Assembly: GCA_025769875.1 (NCBI GenBank) | Contig: JAGFNK010000005.1 | Span: 1 to 64,000, forward strand | Source of the DNA: Russula earlei | Taxonomy: Eukaryota > Basidiomycota > Agaricomycetes > Russulales > Russulaceae | Direction: 5' to 3' | Length of the DNA stretch: 64,000 nucleotides | Shown here: one piece after another, positions 45,110-58,389 of the stretch | How positions within the stretch are numbered: position 1 is the stretch's first letter | How the letters are laid out: each line of letters begins with the position of its first letter | Notes under the pieces: model-generated | Seen by the model: the letters and a program-made list of their open reading frames with translations, nothing else | Told to the model about the DNA's origin: nothing | Database searches by the model: none | Position numbers and translations under genes: made by a program

Positions 45110-48100
45110 ATGGAAATTTTCTTCTACGATTTACATTTTCATGCCAAACTCACGGACGTCAAACGCGTCTTTGCCAATATACTTCACAGCCCTTCTTATC
45201 TCCCACAGTCGATACCACCATGGAATTTCCACGTCGTCCTATTCCCGCCAAAGAGGGGCAAACGATCAGGACAAGCGCACGGAGGTTGCGGGATAGTCAC
45301 TGTCCCAGAAAACGAACTCGGGCTTCGTCTACTTGGCGGTTTCGGAATCACTCCCCAATTATCGGTCTTTGGGAGGAGGATCAAACTTAAACCCAGCAGA
45401 GGAACGCCTAGCGATGTCATGTTGGAGAAGATTCGTCGTGAACCATACATATCACCAGAGGTTCAGCAACGCCTGGCAGAAATCGAGCAATCCTTCCAAC
45501 TGAACACTGTTGACATACAAACCGTTCAGCTAGGATGGGAGACCCGACATGGGGTATTCTCTGTCGAGTGGGAGAAGGATTATCAAGATAGCCGTCTGGC
45601 ATTCAATCAGAAAAGGAGGGAGATTCGATTGAGGCTCGTGGAGCAGGGAAATTTCGTGCGCTCTATTGTCATCCACTGGTCACAGATCAGCTGGTCCGCA
45701 ACTGGTTATGCGGACAGACAATATCCCATTATCTTTTTCTCCCTATATTCTCCTCCCATCTTCGACATCGAGACCTCCTCTTCAGAAAAGCGCCAACGGG
45801 TTCTCGAACTTTATCCCGATGATGCCGACCTCAAACGTGTTTTGCCTTATGCGACTCTGTCTATTCGCCTCCTTTGTCGTGGTAATGGAGACTTGAAGAC
45901 TTTCAGAGATCACTGCAAAATCGCGCGTATTCCAGCGCCGAAGGATTTCCCGTATCGCGCAGAGCACTTGGAGCTGTTCTCAGAGATCAGATTAGAGCAA
46001 TTTCGTCAGTGGACAAGTACTCTCGATTGGTCCATCGCTTTCCAGCTTGAAGCTCTACTTCGAGGGCGCCTTGCAGACACGAAAGAAGTTCTTTCTATCA
46101 GTGGTTTCGTCGACAACATGGTGCAACGCAAAGGTGTCGATTACACGGAAAATTTCTTGCGTTCTGTAATCAATGACTCCAGTTTCGAGTTCGATGGCCA
46201 TGGCGATGAAGCATTTCAAGCGAATTTCAAGCGCTATGCGAAGGACTTTTCTTGGTCACCATTACCAGATCCGCGGAACCCGGAGGACGGCATCTTTAAT
46301 TGCCTTCACGTTGCTATTTCCCCAACATCAATGAAGCTTGGCGGTCCCTTTCCAGAGCGATCAAATCGTGTCATGCGTACATACGCGCATAACCACGACT
46401 CTTTTATTCGCGTCAATTTTGTAGAGGAAACCGATTTACGATATCAGCAGGACCGCGAGATCGACGGGCCGAATTTCATAAGTCGCTGGGTATCCCCAAT
46501 CCTGCGAGAAGGCATCACCATCGCTGGCAGACGTTTCCATTTCTTAGCTTACTCACAGTCAGCCCTCAGATCGCATACCGTCTGGTTCGTGAAAGATTTC
46601 GTCGATCCTAGTGATGAAGTCATTACTGCCGCAAAAATCATCGAGCGTCTAGGAAAATTCGATGGACTTGAATATGATCCCAAGTTAATCTACTGCCCAG
46701 CCCGCTATGCGGCGAGGATTTCACTGGCGTTTACAACAACGGACTCAAGTATCTCTGTCCCTGCTGACGAAATCTTCATACGGGACGATGTCATATCCGG
46801 TAGATACTGCTTTACGGATGGGGTGGGCACCATTTCCCCACAACTTGCGCGGAAGATATGGCGAGCACTTCAAAAGAGGGGCCCACGTTCGACACGCAGG
46901 GCAATGACGTATCCACGAGCCTTTCAAATCCGTCTCGTAGGGGCCAAAGGCATGCTGAGTGTGGATCACAACTTGTCAGGCGACGTAGTTATCCTCCGGC
47001 GTTCGATGATCAAGTTCGACGCACCGCATTCCACCGATGTGGAGATAGCCCAGGCGTTCGTCCGACCAAGCAAGTATTATCTCAATCGCTCTTTGATTAT
47101 GGTACTCGAAGGCCTAGGTGTTCCCTACGACGTATTCAAGGACTTGCAAGATGCAGCGGTTCAGGATGTCTATAATGCTCAAACGTCCCTCGAGAAGGCT
47201 GCAAAGACTCTGGACCAATTCGGTCTCGCCTTTTCTTACCGTGTATCCTCCACCTTGCTTCATCTTGCCAAGCTTGGCTTGTCCCCCGACGACATCGGCG
47301 ACTTTTATGACCAAATGATTTTGCTCGCCATTCACCACATTCTACGAGACATGAAAAACCGTGCTCGAATTCCTGTCAATGACGGCGATAGCTATACCCT
47401 AGTTGGCGTCGCGGACGTTCATGGTTATCTAGAGGAAGACCAAGTGTTCGCTTGTGTCACCGAACAAGATTCAAATTCAATATTGTATCTCGAAGGACCC
47501 GTTCTTGTTTCACGATCTCCAATCATCCATCCTGGGGATGTTCAAGTGGTACATGCAATTGGACGTCCTCTGGAATCACCCTTTGACAGTGAACCCCTGA
47601 TGAACACCATTGTGTTTTCTATTCAAGGTAGCTGGCCGTTTCCAGCCCTACTTCTTTATGCCTATCATTCATTTATTAATATCGCAGGTAGCCGACCATT
47701 GCCATCATGCCTGGGCGGTGGCGACTTGGACGGAGATATGTATAATGTAACGTCCTTCGAACGTCTTCACCCACCACTCCGTCATCCCCCGGCAGCATAT
47801 GACCCTGCCCCCAAGAAGTTACTTGACCGGCCAAGTACCATAGATGATGTTGCAGATTTCGTCGCAGATTACATCAATAGCGACGTACGCGCTTTCATTC
47901 GCGTTCTCTAAATGGTATCTGAGCTTTTCTTACCGACGCCCACAGGTCTTGGGCCTGGTGGCGATCAACTGGTTGATGATGGCGGATTACGACAATATCT
48001 TTCACGAGGATTGCCTCAAATTATGCCAGATCCACAGCAATGCCGTCGACTACCCGAAGAGCGGAACTCCAGTGAATGTTGACACCATACCAAAACCGAA

Positions 48101-48794
48101 AACGACTCTCAAGCCAGACTGGAGTGCGCCTGAGACAGTCAACGTGGAGAACTCATTCGAGTACTACCCAAGTCGAAAGGCCATTGGACGACTTTTCCGG
48201 GTCATCGAATTGCCTGAAGTGCAGACGCGCAATACTGCCGCGCGCTGGAAGAGTCTTCACGATGACACGTCGGAACCAGACTTGGACGAAATCTTCGCGG
48301 CCCTCTGCATGGAGGATAGACAAAGGGACGCTTTGGAATCGGCTGTGACGCACCGCGTCAAAGAATTCATCAATATCGAACCCAATAGCGAGTTCGTGAA
48401 ACTTGCCATTGAGTCCTTGGGTCGATACTCGATCGAGCTCCTGGGTATATGCGCTTGTAATACGATCCAGCGTCGCAAAGCAGTGCTAAGCGAAGAGGAG
48501 GCCGTGATTGGCACAATAGCCGCCAAATGCCCCCAAAGACGCAGGAGGAGAGATGCAATGGCCCAATTGCGAGAGCAGACCAGCTATCTCGTCAAGTCCA
48601 TTCGGGATGAACTGTCAGGTGACGATGACAGTTCTCGTTATGATTGGCTGGCGAAAGCTTGGGCTGCATGGAAAGTATCGCGACAACTTAAAGATCGCTT
48701 TGGCGCACACAGCTATGGATGGATCGCTTTGGGGGAGATATTCGATGCTATGAAATCCATCGAGCAAGATGAAACGAGACGCTCTCGGAGGTAA
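45110..48794 (+). CDS. RNA-dependent RNA polymerase (RNA silencing)
   Basis: Exons 45110-47627, 47688-47884 and 47946-48794 give 1187 aa. The catalytic loop is LPSCLGGGDLDGDMYNV (47701-47745), with the DxDGD motif of eukaryotic cell-encoded RdRPs that make dsRNA for Dicer. Other family motifs are GRYCFTDGVGTISP, FQIRLVGAKGMLSV and SDVLGLVAINW after the second intron. The N-terminal RNA-binding region starts MEIFFYDLHFHAKLTDVKR. Length fits the QDE-1/RDR family. The first intron is 60 nt with no stop and keeps frame, so it could be read through. The enzyme is the likely genome defence partner against transposons such as those at 1-25,268, though closeness is probably chance. Confidence 0.95.
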
Positions 48795-48904
48795 ATACAA
48801 CGTTTGGGTCATTTTGTTGTATTCATAGGGCTAGGGCAGAGGCTATATTCGTCGAGTTTAAGTACTGTATCTTATCCCATACAACACTTCGAGAGCACAG
48901 ACCG

Positions 48905-49495
48905 CTATGCCTGATTCCGCAACACTGTAGAAGAATGTGGCTTAGCCAAGGCGAAGAATAGGGTGATATGTGGACGATACCTAAAATCACGGAGTCGCCC
49001 CTGAACAGACCTTCAACAAAGGGTGGTGGACAGAAGAAACATCCTGACTTACCGTAAAAACATCTTGCTGATAAACCGGTCTTTGTTAACAGGTTTTTTG
49101 CCTTTACCTTTCGGTATCTCCGTCCACATCTTGAATGGTGCTGTCAGGATGGTCGTTGTATGATCGGATATCGCTCACCTCTTTCACGTTTTCCAAGACC
49201 TAACACGTTGATTCAGTCATTGAAAACGACGTAGACAAAGAACGAACCATGTTGCTATGTCTATCGAACGCCTTGACACGCGCAAGCAGCTTCTTGTTGT
49301 TTCGCAGGGCAATAAGAACCTGTGTGTGGTTCCTCACTGCTTGCTGAAGGACGGACAACGGTCCTTGGCTGATTTCATGCTCTTCCAGCTGACGCAGCTG
49401 CGCCTCGTCGAGTTCAGACTTGGGAACGTGGACATATTGACTGCGTCTGATTCAGTGCTTGATTCGATGTAGGAGGGGAGAGAGGCTCACCTCAT
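48905..49495 (-). CDS. SMD2: small nuclear ribonucleoprotein SmD2
   Basis: Six exons on the minus strand: 49495-49491, 49440-49248, 49199-49179, 49129-49053, 49000-48981, 48924-48905; 111 aa. The first coding exon is only ATGAG. Sm motif 1 is [23 protein letters not shown] followed by NMVLENVKE, and Sm motif 2 is KMFLRGDSVILVLRN. The lead [20 protein letters not shown] and loop [15 protein letters not shown] are typical of SmD2, a member of the seven-protein ring on U1, U2, U4 and U5 snRNAs. Five introns in 336 coding bases is dense. The 3' end converges on the RdRP (about 110 bp apart) and the 5' end faces pescadillo 131 bp away. Confidence 0.95.
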
Positions 49496-49626
49496 CTTCG
49501 TCGAAGTAAGAGTCTCGGACGTGCGCGTGTCGTAGTGGCTGGTGTTTGGCGTATGTTTGACCGACTGACGATTGACGCGCGCGTCCGGTCACGAAAAAAT
49601 ATCGCTGCTAACGCCAACTCTTTGAC

Positions 49627-51695
49627 ATGGGGCGGCTGCGACAAAAGGGAAAGGCTGGGGCTGCAAAGGCCTACGTTACACGATCAAAGGCGATCAAGAG
49701 GCTGCAATGCTCTCTTGCTGATTTTCGTCGGCTGTGCATACTGAAGGGTGCGCTGAATTTTTACATTGGGACACGCATACATAACGACTTTCAGGTATCT
49801 TCCCTCGCGAACCGCGTCACAGAAAACGGGCCAATAAAGGGTCTTCTGCACCAACGTCGTTCTATTATGCGAAGGATATTGCATATCTTGCGCATGAACC
49901 TATCTTAAAGAAACTACGAGAGCACAAGGCCTTTGCCAAGAAGCTCGCTCGAGCACTGGGGAGAGGAGAGTGGAGCAGTGCGAAAAGTCTGGAAGATAAT
50001 AAGCCAGTCTACCGTTTGGACCATATCATCAAAGAGAGGTTAATGCGCAATTGCTTTACACAGCAGTTTCTCGTTTACCGTCGTTCTTTTTCGACAGATA
50101 TCCTACATTTACCGATGCCGTTCGCGACATCGACGATGCGTTGTGCATGATCTTTCTCTTCGCCTCACTCCCCTCAAAAGACCGAATTTCTGCGTCCCTG
50201 GTAGATAACTGCTCTCGCCTGGCTGCCGAGTGGCAATTATATGTCATGCGTACACATTCTCTCCGCAAGGTGTTCCTTTCTATCAAAGGTGTTTACTATC
50301 AAGCGGAGATTATGGACCAACCAGTAACTTGGCTTGTCCCATACCAATTCACCCAAAACGTAAGTTTGCGGCATGCCTTTGTTCATATGATGGTGACAAA
50401 GTACACAGATACCCTCGGACGTCGATGTTCGAGTGATGCTTACCTTCTTAGAGCTCTATCAGACACTTCTGGGGTTCGTCTTCTTCAAGCTATACACGGA
50501 CATCGGTCTGGCTTATCCTCCCCCATTGGACATTCACAAGCAAGATTCTGGCGCAGGCATAGGTGCTTTCAACCTTGAAGAAAACACCCGTAATCGTCTG
50601 CTGTCTACTCTACCATCGAGTACTGGCCAACCCGAGGACGCGAAGGTCAGCAGTAAGACAGTTCGGCAAGCGATCAAAGCTCTCGCACGATCTAGCGTTC
50701 CGGAGGATGAACGTGAAGCCAATGATCTCCTGCATGATGCTGATATGGGAGATCAAGACGAAGAGTTTGTCCTAAGACCCTCAACATCAAATCCTGAGGA
50801 TGCGGCCAACCTCCCTACCCTGCATTCTCTATCATCTCTTCCCCGGTCACATGTTGCAAACCTTTTCGCACCATATACGTTTTTCCTGTCACGAGAAACA
50901 TCTCGACCGATCTTCGAATTCGTCGTGTGCTGCTTTGGTGGCCGGATTGGTTGGTCTGGTACATCCGGGAGTGGATCTCCATTTGAAGAGACGGATGACT
51001 CAATCACGCATGTCATCATCGACCGCCCACCAATTCGACGATTCGACGAGACAGAGGCCGAGCTGAGCCGTAGACAACGACGAAAATACATTCAACCTCA
51101 ATGGGTCGTGGATTGTATCAACAACGGAAAAATTTTGTTGGAAGAGCCTTACCTTCAAGGCAAGACTCTACCTCCTCATCTCAGTCCTTTCGGCGAACGC
51201 GAGGGAGCCTATGATCCGCACGCTGATATTAACGACGATACGGATGAAGAAGGGGAGGAGAATGGGATTATGGAGGATGATAAGAAGAGCGACATTGAGC
51301 ATCCAATGGATGAGCCGCTGGTGACAGCACTGGAAGTTGCTCATTCAAATCCTGCTGCCATTCGAGCTGCGGAGCTACAAGCTGAAGCAGCGGGGATGGA
51401 CTATGGTACTTTCGAGAAAAGGCTTGCCAAGTCACAGACGAAGGCGACGCGAGTGCAGGAACAGACTAGCGGGGTGGAGGAGATGAACAAAATGATGTTG
51501 AGCAACAAGCAGCGAAAACTGTACGAGAAGATCAAGTACAGCGAACGGAAACGTCACGCCGAGGTACGTTAGAAGAAACTCCAGAGGAACAGATATGTGA
51601 CGCATTATTCTGACCAACAGAACGCTAAACTGGAGCAAAGGAGAAAAGAAATAGGAAGGAGGAGGGGAAAGCTGATAGTCATGACGGGTACATAA
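49627..51695 (+). CDS. NOP7: pescadillo homologue, ribosome biogenesis factor
   Basis: Exons 49627-49747, 49795-50038, 50098-50359, 50409-51563 and 51621-51695 give 618 aa. The N-terminal pescadillo domain is clear: [123 protein letters not shown] domain follows at about residues 350-460 ([33 protein letters not shown]), then an acidic stretch and a coiled, basic C-terminus. The protein works in the Nop7-Erb1-Ytm1 complex in 60S subunit assembly in the nucleolus. Confidence 0.97.
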
Positions 51696-51799
51696 GCGGT
51701 CGGATAACCCTTAGATAATAAACTGTACTCCGCCTCCCACCACGCTCGCGACCCCTCAAGAGACGGACACGAACTGCAAGACACGTTGAACGTATTGCA

Positions 51800-54700
51800 G
51801 TGCGCCGAATGGTTAGGTTCGGCTGGCCGGTCAAAACTACCAAACATTCTACACCACCTGAAGAGAGAAACACGCACACTCCACCTCTCTATCACGGACA
51901 GGACAATGCTTCATTCGTGCCATTTCCCAGTCCGAGCCCCACGACTCACACGGCCACAAACACCACTCAGATGGCTCATTTTCTTTCCTTTCCAGCTTGG
52001 AGAAGGCATCAAGAGCGACAAGTCAAGCGTGCTCAGTGCCTGAGTATGTTGGATATAAGGACTTACCAAGCAGACTTCGAGCGTCATCGGGAACAAATGG
52101 TATCCAGTCAGCGGGAGAAATCCCTCCCTCCTACCCCCACTTCCTCCAACGAGGGTGCTTCTGGTGCTCACACGTATCCCACCTACTCTCCTACCGAGGA
52201 CCAGTCGTCGCGTAGACCAAGCAGCAGACAAGCTCTCACGTCAACTACGGCTTCTCCGGCTAGATCTTCCCCGACCCATGCTAAGAACGCGTTAGCTCAA
52301 GCTGCTCTGGCAATCGGGCTTCCCCATAGCATGCCACAGGCCTCTGCCTCCTCTCTCCGCCCAGATGTCAACTCTATGGCATTAGTCACCGTTCCTCAAG
52401 CCAATCTTCACCCGGTACAACCTCCCGGCGTACGACGGACGAAAAGCTTTCACCAGTTATCACGGAAATTCGGCAGAGAAGACGGTGATAGCACACATGC
52501 CGGTAGTCAAAAACCAAGAACATATCGTGGAACCCCCCTCGGCGTCGTGGGCGCTTTTGATTCGGACGAGAAGGAAGAGGGCAATGCTTTGGAGGGCATC
52601 CCATCACATGTGACTCCTCCAAGGATACCTCTCGTTCGACAAGCATCTTTTTGGAACCGGAAACGTAACGATTCCTCCAAACTTACTGCAACACGTCCTA
52701 CACCGCTGTCATCAGAGCACGCCCGCGACTCCTTTGACCATTTATCGCCTATATTACCCGCACTCCCCCCCATGTCTCCGTTCCTGTTCGACACGAACAT
52801 GTCACGTTCTTCCCAGTCATCACAAACCGAGGAACAGTTACCAACTTCGCCCCCTGGGTTGGATCCACGTACCGACTCTCGTAATCGACCCCTTCCACCC
52901 AGCCCTGCAGCCAGCACTCCAGATCTCTCTGTCCAAACTAAGGAAAAACTATCTCTTTGCAAAAAAAGACCTTCCACAGCCGACCCTACAACTGACCGTT
53001 CTCGCACTCTCACATACTATCCACGCTCTCACGATCATACCTCCCTTCTCGCCCCTACACCTCCACAACACCCGGACATAGCTTCCCCTCTACAAATCTC
53101 ACGGCCTCGCTCTCAGACAAACCCACCGTTATTTCATCGACTTTCCGCCAATATCCTTTTGTTTGGTTCTTCCTCGTTGTCGCCCCCCGTGCCCACCACC
53201 CGGACAAACAGGGCTATTACCAGCTACCCCCCCAGGGCTTCGCCGCGCCCTTCAACATCAAAACTTCCTCCCCCAAAGCCGCTGTTGAACGAGGAGTCCC
53301 CAATAGCTTACGTGTACCGATTGCTCGATTCGATCAACAAAGCGGACGTTGCTTCTGCACTGGCTTCAAGGTACGCCATTTGTCTACGCGCTTGAGTCTG
53401 GGATATAACACCTTGACTCTGAAGTGGGGAGAGTTTTTACGCGAATGCCCTCCAAACATATATCGATCGCTTTGAGTTTGACGGGGACCCCTTGGATGTT
53501 GCGTTGCGGAAATTGCTCATGGACGTGGGGTTACCACGGGAAACGCAACAAATCGACCGTGTCATGCAAGCGTTCGCAAATAGATATCTGGTGTGCAATC
53601 CAAGGTTGTTCACCTCCGACGGTATGTTGTCGTTGTGTCTCGATGCTTGCCACAATTCTCATCATTACAAGATCATCCCTATATTCTTGCCTTCAGCTTG
53701 CTCATGCTTCACACGGACGCATTTAACAAGTCCAACAAACGAAAGATGACGAAAGTTGACTATATCAGAAACACCCAGCGCTCTGGCATTTTCTCGGAAG
53801 TCCTGGAGGTAAGAGAGAGACTGGTTTCGGCTATCCCCTCGCTGATGTCACTCATCCCTTCCAGTATTACTACGACAACATCGTGTTTGCCCCTTTCATT
53901 TTCATAGAAGATCCCGTAGATGCGAATCTACAGCGTCGTCCAGATAGTGGCCCGTCCCGATTACTTTCTGGTTTCCCTTCACAACACTACTTGTTAGGAA
54001 ATGGCAGCACTGTGACCCTTCTAGGCAAGAATAACAAGATAGATCCGTACTACCTGATTGCGAAGGTCAGCTACCCCTCATATTGATATTTGCACTTCTG
54101 AGTGTCTTCCATTCTTGGAATCTCCTTAGAATCTCCTTGACCCTTTGCGTGTGGATGTACAAGAATACATTCCCCTCGAAAACCATTACTCCTTTAAAGA
54201 CAAATCGGGAGTATTTAATGAAGAGGACATACATGAAACTTTCATCGATGCTCGTGCAATCGAAGTCAATGATGCAGATAGGCGAATGGCCACTTCGGTG
54301 TTTGTGCTTAACACTGGAGGCCCTGCTACTACCACCCGTCCCAGTGTTCAACAGCGTTCAAGCCCCACATATACTCCTCATCAAGTTTCAGCGCTTCGGG
54401 TTGTCAAGGTTGGCTTGCTTCATCGCAAGGAAACCTCACTTGACATCGGCAAGCGGGTCAAGGCTAGCAAGTGGCGGTTGTGGAGTGTTATCCTCACCAG
54501 TTCTCAATTGTTATTCTTCCGGGATGATAGATGGGCTACCAGCTTGCAAGAGCAAATGAAATACAGTGACAGACGCGTTCTTGTCCCACCAGTTCCACTT
54601 CTAAAGCCTGACGAAATGCTGTCCCTCAAGGACACTGTGGCCCTATTTGATCGCTCGTCTGACAAGGTTCGGATTGATTTGTTACCTTTCATCCTGTGCT

Positions 54701-55812
54701 AATAACAGCATTCTCAGCATGACACTTTTCTCTTCATATCGAACGATAGGCGACCTTTCCTTTTCCAGGTCCCGGGCGACGAGGAAATGAGCAGTTGGGT
54801 TTCATGCATTAACTACGCGAGCGCCTTAAAGACCACGAGTGTCTCTATGCGCGCTCCTGGCATGTCGGGAAAGGACATTGAGTTGGTGGGTGTCGCAGCT
54901 GCTGCCTCTCATTTGCGGGACCTGCAGTGTGCCAGCTCCGATTCCCGAAAGTGTCGTGTCCGTTCCTGGTGTCGAAACTCGGATGACGATGACTTTTTCG
55001 ACAAGCTTTCAAGCGATCCTCATGCTGGCTGTAGGTCAGGTCGACCCAAAATCATCAATGTACGTGAGGATATCGATATATCCACTACCCCAAGTACTAT
55101 CGGCGTGTATCAACTCAAGGCTACCTTTCATCAAGTCAAGGCCGACCTTGCGGCGGGACGGTGGTCTTCTTTTGATGTCTCCACTACGAGACCTAATGGG
55201 CGTCCTCGTGCGCGCAGCTTAGAGACTGTTGCGCAAGCACGGCCCACTTCCCTCCCAGAAGAAGAATTGGAACACGATCGACTCTCCAGTCGTACTCGGG
55301 ACATTCAATCCAAGATAGTGGAGCTCGATTCACAGATATCCTCTTTGCAACAGGAAGAGGAAAATGGCTTGCGCTTACTACGCAACATTGCTGTCCTAAC
55401 TCCCTTCCAAAAGGGGACACGCGAAAGGCTACGGATGGTCGTTCTGCAGACATCTAAAGGGTTACAGAGGAGTCGACTAGAACTTGTAATGCGACTTTGC
55501 CACAAAGACGTTCTGTCCAATGACCTCATTGCTCAAGAGCGGGAACGGCATCGAACCAAGAAAATCGCATTGAAGGCCGCAACTGACACGCTGCAAAGCC
55601 GACGTGAGCCGAGTATCTCCCGCGTCCCGCCACTGCGCGTGGAACAACCTGTCATTGAATCTTCTGATGACCTTCCTGGGAGCTCCCAACCTCTGGAGTC
55701 GTCAGTCGCCGAGTCGTTTCACTCTGCGCTCGATTTCAACCGGCCGGCCTCCGCGACTGGAAGAACAACTCGACTCACCAATCATCTCCGTAAGGGGCAG
55801 TACGCCGACTGA
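51800..55812 (+). CDS. SEC7-PH domain Arf guanine nucleotide exchange factor
   Basis: Exons 51800-53370, 53425-53621, 53672-53808, 53865-54065, 54130-54666 and 54718-55812 give 1245 aa. The first 500 residues are disordered and Ser/Pro-rich. The SEC7 domain spans the exon joins: GDPLDVALRKLLMDVGLPRETQQIDRVMQAFANRY, then HPYILAFSLLMLHTDAFNKSNKRKM with the family's conserved end. A PH domain follows (VKVGLLHRKE, KWRLWSVILTSSQLLFFRD, HDTFLFISNDRRPFLFQV, SWVSCINYA), then a coiled coil. This layout fits Yel1/Syt1/EFA6-like exchange factors that act on Arf at the cell surface. The end is uncertain: a second frame to 56104 (EEWNKTRAAKRVSLVRMPSTL) looks protein-like, so a further intron or a sequence error near 55780 is possible. 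Confidence 0.88.
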
Positions 55813-56828
55813 CTCACCGAGGCCATTCTCACCTGCTCAAGCAATTAATGGGACGACAGGATCATCACAGGAGAGACTCGATGGGGGGCAAACGGAACCG
55901 GACGAAGAGGCGGAAGAGTGGAACAAGACACGTGCGGCGAAGCGGGTATCGCTCGTGAGGATGCCTTCTACCCTGAACGTGTCTCTCGGACGCCTTGGCA
56001 GTGTCACTGGTGCTGGCTCCAGTTTGGGCGACACGTCCGCCTCGTTCCGAACCGTGACATTCGAAGTCGTGCCATGTAATTACGACCGCATTCATTCTCG
56101 CTAATCGGACCAGGACGACATTCCTAGAGATGATATTTAACGATAGTTTATTCACTGAATTGGACGCGGCGACTCCTTTCTTTACTTACCGCAGAGAACT
56201 GTCTAGACAAGACATACGCTGTGTACAAGTTGTAATGTCGCAGTAGATATACCCTGGGCAATAATGGATGGCTATCAGCAATCATGGCATGGGATGGTAG
56301 TTTCCACGGCAACGCGACATCCAAAGTCGCAGGAAATAAAGTGGCCAGGGGATACAGCTTCCCTTCTTACGTGGACATTGGTTGCTTACATTGGCGTGCA
56401 GCCAATCACCTATTGAACCACCATGACATCGGGTGCGTGCCGAGTTTATTTAGTGGAACATGTCGCGCTAGCGCTGACGGGAGGGACGAGACCAAGTCGT
56501 TCCGAGAGCAGGCGTTCAACGTTCAGCCTTCATCTCCGCCTCTCAGGCTGTACATTAATTGGTCACGGCGCGTCGACCACGGCTAACGCCTGGCGTTTCT
56601 CCTTACCTTCACAGAATCCTCCCTGCTGCCCCCATCCAGAGAGTTGAAGCCGTGCGCGGTGCACGGAAAACCCTGTGAGAGTAACCAGGGCTCCCCGGTC
56701 TCTTTCAGCACGGTGATCCCCGAGCAAAAACTCTTTTTACTGTGCACATTTCACCGTTCCTGTTTCCGTCTGGTGCATCGTGTTCATCCCCCGAGAGCAC
56801 CGTCGTTACATCGTCGTTGACACCACCA
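55813..56828. other. region between SEC7-PH gene and next gene
   Basis: 55813-56104 may be the true 3' coding end of the SEC7-PH gene in another frame. From 56105 to 56828 no gene is supported, though a first exon of the next gene may be hidden here. Confidence 0.4.
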
Positions 56829-58291
56829 TGGTCGACTTGGGCGGCAACGAGAAGCCAAGGCTGTTGAAGCGACCGAGCAATCTGAGCCAAATGCTGGGGG
56901 AACCACCTCTGGAGGTCACGTCTCAACCCCATCAAGCAAGGTCGCGGTGCAGCACGCCGGCTCTGGAGATCCCATCAACGGATCACGCTCACCAACACCG
57001 GCAGTTCAGTCGATTTTCAAGTCACTCATTTATGGGTAAAACCCTCTCGTCCTCCTCGTTTTCCCACTCTCATCCCAGTCTGCAGCGGCGGGCATGTCTC
57101 CCCAGGCCCTTCCATCCACTCGGGACGCTGATGATCGGAGCGACTCTACGCGACCTCCACCAGCTCGTCCTTCACAGCTCGATTTGCCACGTTTTGGTCT
57201 CGGTCGATTGCGCAGAACGGGGTCAACGAGATCTCCTCAATCCGACAAGGACTCTAAGCGTAGTGACCATACGGCCGTCAACTCAAGCGTGCCTTCGAGG
57301 TCTTCTAGCCTCCGGATACTCAATCCCGTTCACCATGCGCGACCGAAGGACAAGTCGCGAAGGACAGAGCGTTCAAAACCCAGTCACCACTCCCAATGGG
57401 CACCCTCAAAAGTCCTCTGACCCTTCTATTCCGAGACATACGCAGAGGAGGAGCACGTCATTCTGGATCAGGATGAGAACTATCAAAGACGAACCTCCAC
57501 ATCAGCAGCATTCCGAGCTGGACCAGGATCAGGAAAATGATGCTTCCAGGTGATGGACACCCGCCATTGACAGAGGCGCAGAGGATACAGAGTCTCCGCA
57601 GACGAAAGAAACTAGCACAGGCATGTACTTGATTGGGCCTTCCACTTCCATTGGTTCACCGAACGTCGCCTTGCAGCTGTTCGGGGCAGAGCCTCCAATG
57701 GCCCTGTATAGGGTGGCGTCACCCTTGGAGGGACGAACGGCATCTGCCAACACCATTGAGAGCGAAAGGATGAAAGCATATCTCGCTCTTTCCTCCAGCG
57801 ATGTGCTTTCCATATCCTCCGACCATTCGTCGGTCCACCTCTCCCAATCGGACGCGTCTATAGTTTCCATCTCTATCGCAACCCCCAAGCCTCCGACGCA
57901 CGATGTTGATCCATCTCAAGAGTCCGAGGATGATCCGACGCAGTCCGTTTTCCGCTCGGATCCCAATGATGATTCGAGTCCAGGACCCCATGACCCTTAC
58001 AGACCATGGGACGACGCCACAGCAACAACATTTCGCAGGCGGCGGCTTCGAGCTGCCAAGTTGACCCAGTTCTTCGGCGTTGCTTACAACGATTTATCGA
58101 TCCCCAAAGTTACGCCCACGTCAGGACACGAGGCTGATGTAGAGATGGCGCCTCCAACAGAAGAAGTAGGCGTCAAGATACAGGAGCGTGGTCGGTTCTG
58201 GAATCGCGCAGACGGTCCCAACAAAGCTGGCGGACATGATGCGGACATGAGTGACGTTATAGCACTCCTACGACAGATGCCGCGAGCTTAG
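56829..58291 (+). CDS. protein of unknown function (model incomplete)
   Basis: The secure part is the 3' end: an exon up to 57620 ending HPPLTEAQRIQSLRRRKKLAQ, an intron 57621-57676 with a GC donor, and an exon 57677-58291 starting LFGAEPPMALYRV and ending with RRLRAAKLTQFFGVAYNDLS and a short acidic-basic tail. The two basic motifs followed by (L/F)FG look like a repeated short element. The upstream part is Ser/Pro-rich and changes frame several times (around 57030 an intron GTAAAA-CAG; around 57410 a TGA; around 57540 a one-base shift), so introns are missing from my model or there is a sequence error. No domain is recognised, and the start codon is not known. Confidence 0.5.
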
Positions 58292-58389
58292 GGAACCATT
58301 TATGATATATCACTGCTGTATTCTATCTCCCACTGCTAATCTCCATCCCCGTTTGGTTACATCCCGCATGCGCTCGCCGAGTTACCGGC

